Source: Kitasatospora fiedleri
Lineage (GTDB): Bacteria; Actinomycetota; Actinomycetes; Streptomycetales; Streptomycetaceae
Length of the DNA stretch: 64,000 nucleotides
Assembly (NCBI RefSeq): GCF_948472415.1
Contig: NZ_OX419519.1
Coordinates: 4,092,001-4,156,000, forward strand
Reading direction: 5' to 3'
In this document: positions 60,373 to 64,000 of the stretch, piece after piece
Position numbering within the stretch: position 1 is the first letter of the stretch
Layout of the letters: the number at the start of each line of letters is the position of its first letter
Notes under the pieces: model-generated
Databases searched by the model: none
The model's input: the letters and a program-made list of their open reading frames with translations, nothing else
What the model was told of the DNA's origin: nothing
Position numbers and translations under genes: made by a program

Positions 60373-60714
60373 ATGATCGACGACGAGGCGTTCACCGTCA
60401 CCGTGTACGACAGCGACGCCGGGCCGGTCCTGGCCTGCGCGGGCGAACTCGACCTCGACACGGCACCGCAGCTGACCGCAGCCCTGGAGCACGCACTGGC
60501 CGCCCGCCCCGCGGCCCTGCACATCGACCTGAACGACGTGGACTTCATCAGCAGCTCCGGCCTCAACGTCCTGCTGCACGCCCGGATGGACAGCGAGGCC
60601 GCCGGTTGCGCGCTGTGGCTGACCCGGCCCTCGCAGGCCGCCACGCACCTGCTCGACATCACCGGGGCCGGCAAGGTCTTCACCGTCACCGCGGACCTCC
60701 CCGCCGTCCGCTGA
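60373..60714 (+). CDS. STAS domain anti-anti-sigma factor
   Basis: The 113-residue STAS protein has VLACAGELDLDTAPQL and the phosphorylatable-Ser segment DFISSSGLNVLL. It is likely regulated by the neighbouring RsbW-like kinases and SpoIIE-type phosphatases. Confidence 0.9.
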   Translation: MIDDEAFTVTVYDSDAGPVLACAGELDLDTAPQLTAALEHALAARPAALHIDLNDVDFISSSGLNVLLHARMDSEAAGCALWLTRPSQAATHLLDITGAGKVFTVTADLPAVR

Positions 60715-60771
60715 CCGCACCGCCCGCGACCGCGGCGCCCGCGACCGCACCGCCCGCGACCGCACCGCCCG
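60712..60771. repeat. 15-bp tandem repeat, four copies
   Basis: Four units of GACCGCACCGCCCGC (second unit with two changes) start at the stop codon of the STAS gene and fill part of the gap to the next gene. Confidence 0.85.
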
Positions 60772-60887
60772 CGCGTCGGGCGAGCACCCGGGCGGTGCTA
60801 CGGGCGGGCAGCCGCAGGCCGGCCGGGCGCGGAAGTGTGTTTCGCTTGAAGACGGCAGGCATCAAGGGACGGCGGGAGGTGGTGGCG

Positions 60888-62225
60888 GTGGAGTACCGGA
60901 GCGGGGTGCGGGCGGACGGCCTCCCCGCGGCGCTTTCGGACCCGGCGCGGCTGCGGGCGGTGGCGGCGACCGGGCTGATGGACACCGGGCCGGAGGAGGT
61001 CTTCGACGACCTCGCCTCGCTGGCCGGCCGGATCACCGGCGCGGGCCGGGCGTTCGTCACCCTGGTCGACGCCGAACGTTCGTTCTGGAAGGCGTGCGTC
61101 GGCGTGGACCTGCCCGACCTCGCCGACCGGCAGGGCCCGCTGAGCGAGAGCTACTGCCCCTTCGTGGTCGGCAGCGGCGAGCCGTTCGTCGTCGCCGACG
61201 CCGCCCACGATCCGCGCACCGCCGACCACCCCGCCACCACCCCGATGGCGATCGGCGCCTGGGCCGGTCAGCCCCTGCTGGATGCCGACGGGCACGTGCT
61301 GGGCACGCTGTGCGTGATCGACACCGAGGCCCGCGCCTGGTCGGACGCCGACCTCATCACCCTGGCGACGCTGGCCCGCTCGGTCTCCGCGGAGATCCAC
61401 CTTCGCCAGGCCCTCGCCGCCGCCCGGGCCGCGCACCGGCGCTCCGCCGACCTCGCCCACACCCTCCAGGCCGGCCTGCTCCCGAACGCGCTGCGCACCG
61501 TGGCCGGGCTGGAAGCCGCCGCCTCCTACCTGCCCGCCTCCCGCCGCGACGACCGCACCGACATCGAGGTCGGCGGCGACTTCTACGACCTCTTCCCCAC
61601 CCACGCGAACAACTGGGCCGCCGTGATGGGCGACGTCTGCGGCAAAGGCGTCCAAGCTGCCCAACTCGGCTCCATGGCCCGCCACACCATCCGCGCCGAC
61701 GCCACCGACACCCGCACCCCCGCCCACCTCCTGGGACGCCTGCACAACGCCATGGCCGCCCAGGACGCCGACCGCTTCCTCACCTGCGCCTACGCCGCCT
61801 TCCACCTCACCGAGACCGGCGCCGCCGGCACCCTCGCCCTCGGCGGCCACCCCCCGGCCCTGATCCGCCGCACCGACGGCAGCGTCGAACAGCTCGGCGA
61901 ACCGGGCACCGTGATCGGCGTCCTGCCCGCACCCGACGTCCACTTCACCGACGTCCCCTTCACCCTCGCACCCGGCGACCTGCTGCTCCTCTACACCGAC
62001 GGCGCGATCGAGGCCCGCCCCCGGCCCGGCACCCACCCCGACCAGGCGGGCGCCATCTTCGGCGAGGCCGACCTCGCCCAGTCCCTGGCCGGCACCCGCC
62101 ACCTGGACGCCGCCGCCACCATCGCCCACCTCACCGCCGTCCTGGAGAACCAGCACGGCGGCTGGTCCAGCGACGACACCGCCCTGCTCGCTCTGCGCAT
62201 CGACCTCGACGGCCTGGCCCGGTGA
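60888..62225 (+). CDS. GAF-SpoIIE (PP2C-type) phosphatase, second copy
   Basis: The 445-residue protein has a GAF domain (about 30-170, FVTLVDAERSFWKACVGVDL and LGTLCVIDTEARAW) and a SpoIIE phosphatase domain (VGGDFYDLFPTH, GDVCGKGVQAAQ, GGHPPALI, LLYTDGAIEAR). GTG 60888 follows GGGAGG. It is followed, 35 bp later, by a STAS gene. Confidence 0.9.
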   Translation: MEYRSGVRADGLPAALSDPARLRAVAATGLMDTGPEEVFDDLASLAGRITGAGRAFVTLVDAERSFWKACVGVDLPDLADRQGPLSESYCPFVVGSGEPFVVADAAHDPRTADHPATTPMAIGAWAGQPLLDADGHVLGTLCVIDTEARAWSDADLITLATLARSVSAEIHLRQALAAARAAHRRSADLAHTLQAGLLPNALRTVAGLEAAASYLPASRRDDRTDIEVGGDFYDLFPTHANNWAAVMGDVCGKGVQAAQLGSMARHTIRADATDTRTPAHLLGRLHNAMAAQDADRFLTCAYAAFHLTETGAAGTLALGGHPPALIRRTDGSVEQLGEPGTVIGVLPAPDVHFTDVPFTLAPGDLLLLYTDGAIEARPRPGTHPDQAGAIFGEADLAQSLAGTRHLDAAATIAHLTAVLENQHGGWSSDDTALLALRIDLDGLAR

Positions 62226-62259
62226 ACGCTCCGGCGGATTCGAACGGCACGACCTGCTG

Positions 62260-62568
62260 GTGGTCCACGCCCCCTTCCCCACCGCCTACGTCCTGACCCT
62301 GCGCGGCACCGTCGACGCGAACGCGGGCGAGGACCTCGAAGCCGACTTCGCCCGGGCCACCTCCTGTGGCCTGCGCCTGATCGTGGACCTCGGCTCCCTC
62401 GAACACGGCGACGAGACCCTGCTCGGCCTCCTCCTCGACGCCCGCCCCACCGGCGGCCTCGACCTCGTCGGCCCCCTCAGCCCCTCCCTCCAGCGCCGCC
62501 TGCACACCGCCGGCCTCGCCGACTGGTTCACCATCCAGCCCACCCTCACCGCCGCCCTCCACCACTGA
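62260..62568 (+). CDS. STAS-like anti-anti-sigma domain protein
   Basis: The 102-residue protein has a STAS-like fold: YVLTLRGTVDANAGEDLEAD and LIVDLGSLEHGDETLLGLLL. The usual Ser is replaced by the DE-rich EHGDETLL, so phosphorylation may not occur. GTG 62260 is the first possible start and has no clear ribosome site. Confidence 0.65.
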   Translation: MVHAPFPTAYVLTLRGTVDANAGEDLEADFARATSCGLRLIVDLGSLEHGDETLLGLLLDARPTGGLDLVGPLSPSLQRRLHTAGLADWFTIQPTLTAALHH

Positions 62569-62678
62569 ACCCCGGGCCACCTGGTACGGACGGGTCCCCA
62601 GTGCGGCCGCGCCCGGGTCCGGCCGAGCTACCTCGGGGTGTGCGGACTGTCAGTCGGTCCGGTCGGGTCAGCGGTGGG

Positions 62679-63290
62679 TCACAGGGCCAGGAGGTCCCGG
62701 TTCAGGCCGTTGAGGGGGCCGCCGGTGTCGAACAGGGGCGCGCCCTCGGTGAGGGTGCCGGTGTCGACGGCTTGGAAGCCCGCGCTGTCGGCGAGGTCGG
62801 CGACCTTGCGCTTGGCGCCGGAGTGGTCTCCGGCGAGCAGGACGATCCGGCGGCCGCCGTCCACGGCGGGGTCCTCGGTCAGGGCCTGGGCCAGGTAGGT
62901 GTTGAAGCCCTTGACCACGAGGGCGCCGGGCAGGAGCCGGGCGACGGTCTCGGTGGGCGGCACTCCGTCGGTGTCGGCGACCTCCAGGCCGCCGGCGGCG
63001 TTCTGCCGCAGCGGGTTGAGCGGCACCAGGACGGTGCGGCCCTGCCAGGAGGGGATCGAGGCCGCGGCGCTCTCCTTCTGGTCCCACTGGACGGCCAGCA
63101 CCACGACGTCGCCGAAGTCGGCGGCCTCCTGGGGTGTCCCGGCCGAGGCGTTCGCCCCCAGCTCGCCGACGAGCGGCGCCAGCGCCTGCGGCCCCTGGTT
63201 GCCCGACACCATCACCTGGTGGCCCGCCCGGGTGAAGACCTGGGCCAGAGCCGTGCCGAGACGACCGGCACCAATGATTCCCACGTTCAT
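62679..63290 (-). CDS. NADPH/F420-type oxidoreductase (Rossmann) protein
   Basis: The 203-residue protein begins MNVGIIGAGRLGTALAQVF, a dinucleotide-binding motif, with VVVLAVQWDQ and GFNTYLAQAL later, like the NADP oxidoreductase/F420-dependent family. It may reduce F420 or a related cofactor, or be a relative without that activity. It stands alone on the minus strand. Confidence 0.8.
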   Translation of the reverse strand: MNVGIIGAGRLGTALAQVFTRAGHQVMVSGNQGPQALAPLVGELGANASAGTPQEAADFGDVVVLAVQWDQKESAAASIPSWQGRTVLVPLNPLRQNAAGGLEVADTDGVPPTETVARLLPGALVVKGFNTYLAQALTEDPAVDGGRRIVLLAGDHSGAKRKVADLADSAGFQAVDTGTLTEGAPLFDTGGPLNGLNRDLLAL

Positions 63291-63445
63291 GGCCTCACGC
63301 TCACACACCCCGGCCGCACCCACACCCCGAGGCCCCGCTCCCTGTTCCACCCGGGTGCGCGGCCGTACCGCCGGGCTCAGCTCTACTGGTCAACGGTTCG
63401 GGCCCCGCAGCAGCCGTAGCCGCCTTGTCCTGGACCCGTCGATGA

Positions 63446-64000
63446 TCACGCGAGGGCGGCGGCGCGGTTCTTCCAGCGGTCCTCGTCGCGGCGGTCGCGC
63501 AGGGCCGAGAAGGCCCAGGGGGCGAGCCGGGGGGCCGGTACGGCGGCGACCTGCTCGGCGCGGTGGAGCAGCCCGCGGGTGCACCGCTCAGCGGTCCAAA
63601 CGGTGACCTGGGCGTGCGGGCCGACGGGGTTGACGCCGATCTCGCCCTTGGGCCCGCAGGCCGCGTTGTAGGGGAGGGCGGTGCGCCGGCCGTTCCAGTG
63701 GGTCCACGCCTCGGCGGCCTTCTCCTGTTCGAAGAGCTGGTAGAGCTGCGGGTAGCGGTCCAGGAGGCGGACCTCGCGGAAGAGGAGCTGGCCGAGCAGC
63801 GGGGCGGCCGCGGTGCGCAGGTCGTCGGTGCCCGCGCCGGTGAAGGCGAAGGTGGTGGCGTCGGCGGCCGGGGTGAGGGCGGTGGCGGTGAAGCGGTGGG
63901 CGAGGCGGTCGCGGACGAAGGCGGCGGCGCTCTGGGACAGGCCGGGTTCGATGCCGTCGATCAGGTCGAGGAGGCGTTGGTGGCCGGGGCGGAAGCGGCC
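63446..64000 (-). CDS. Unidentified protein, C-terminal part (truncated by window edge)
   Basis: The minus strand is open from the edge to the stop at 63446-63448, 184 residues. Segments such as LLGQLLFREVRLLDRYPQLY and YNAACGPKGEIGVNPVG are not random codon bias; no family is recognised. The start is outside the window. Confidence 0.6.
   Translation of the reverse strand, partial: GRFRPGHQRLLDLIDGIEPGLSQSAAAFVRDRLAHRFTATALTPAADATTFAFTGAGTDDLRTAAAPLLGQLLFREVRLLDRYPQLYQLFEQEKAAEAWTHWNGRRTALPYNAACGPKGEIGVNPVGPHAQVTVWTAERCTRGLLHRAEQVAAVPAPRLAPWAFSALRDRRDEDRWKNRAAALA

Overview
The window is high-GC actinobacterial DNA, almost certainly from a streptomycete (Streptomyces or Kitasatospora). The diagnostic content is bldC, the purF-purM-DUF3073-valine dehydrogenase-bldC neighbourhood, a purA/DAGK-like divergent pair, an HrpA-type helicase, SpoIIE/RsbW/STAS regulators and abundant GTG starts. 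All calls come from reading the sequence; no database search was run.

Layout. 0-10.5 kb: a truncated pirin gene with a palindromic operator, an SseB-like protein, a FadE-type acyl-CoA dehydrogenase, an M18 aminopeptidase, a thioredoxin/NHL-repeat protein, a Fic enzyme, two aminoglycoside-phosphotransferase-like genes (one frameshifted), and LURP-one and DUF350 proteins. 10.5-24 kb: core purine and developmental genes (purA, purF, purM, DUF3073, valine dehydrogenase, bldC), tRNA-Asp and hrpA. 24-35 kb: a type VII-like pair (WXG-type helical protein and an NlpC/P60-type candidate effector), a four-gene translationally coupled operon (HTH, ImmA/IrrE peptidase, MAB_1171c-like membrane protein, MpaB/DUF2236), a glycosyltransferase, a TetR pair, two fused gene relics, a Uma2 protein and a tRNA-Glu/Asp/Phe cluster. 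35-42.6 kb: a DEAD-box helicase with an RGG-like tail, a PARG/macrodomain-like protein, and small enzymes.

42.66-57.34 kb is a genomic island inserted in the 3' end of tRNA-Lys(UUU). A 48-bp exact copy of the tRNA 3' part lies at the far end, and the same short direct repeats occur just inside both ends. No integrase is visible. The cargo is (i) an XRE/TPR-type regulator and a tight operon of small-molecule enzymes (AspH-type oxygenase, nucleotidyltransferase, LOG-family protein, PRPP-dependent transferase, HAD phosphatase) followed by a complete alanyl-tRNA synthetase that looks like a second copy; (ii) a HEPN-motif protein, a membrane protein, an Abi_C abortive-infection-like protein and a GNAT enzyme; and (iii) an orphan NaeI-type restriction nuclease with an added HTH/coiled-coil N-terminus and its own AT-rich operator. 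A decayed copy of the right-end sequence at 54.74-54.88 kb suggests the NaeI module is a separate, accreted insertion. This island is the best candidate in the window for an undescribed system.

57.7-64 kb: two SpoIIE-type phosphatases, two RsbW-type ATPases and two STAS proteins (a partner-switching cluster), an F420/NADP oxidoreductase-like protein and a truncated gene at the edge.

Five genes are split by single-base shifts, four of them consistent with one missing base in a run of five G or C. That pattern points to homopolymer miscalls in the assembly at least as much as to real gene decay.
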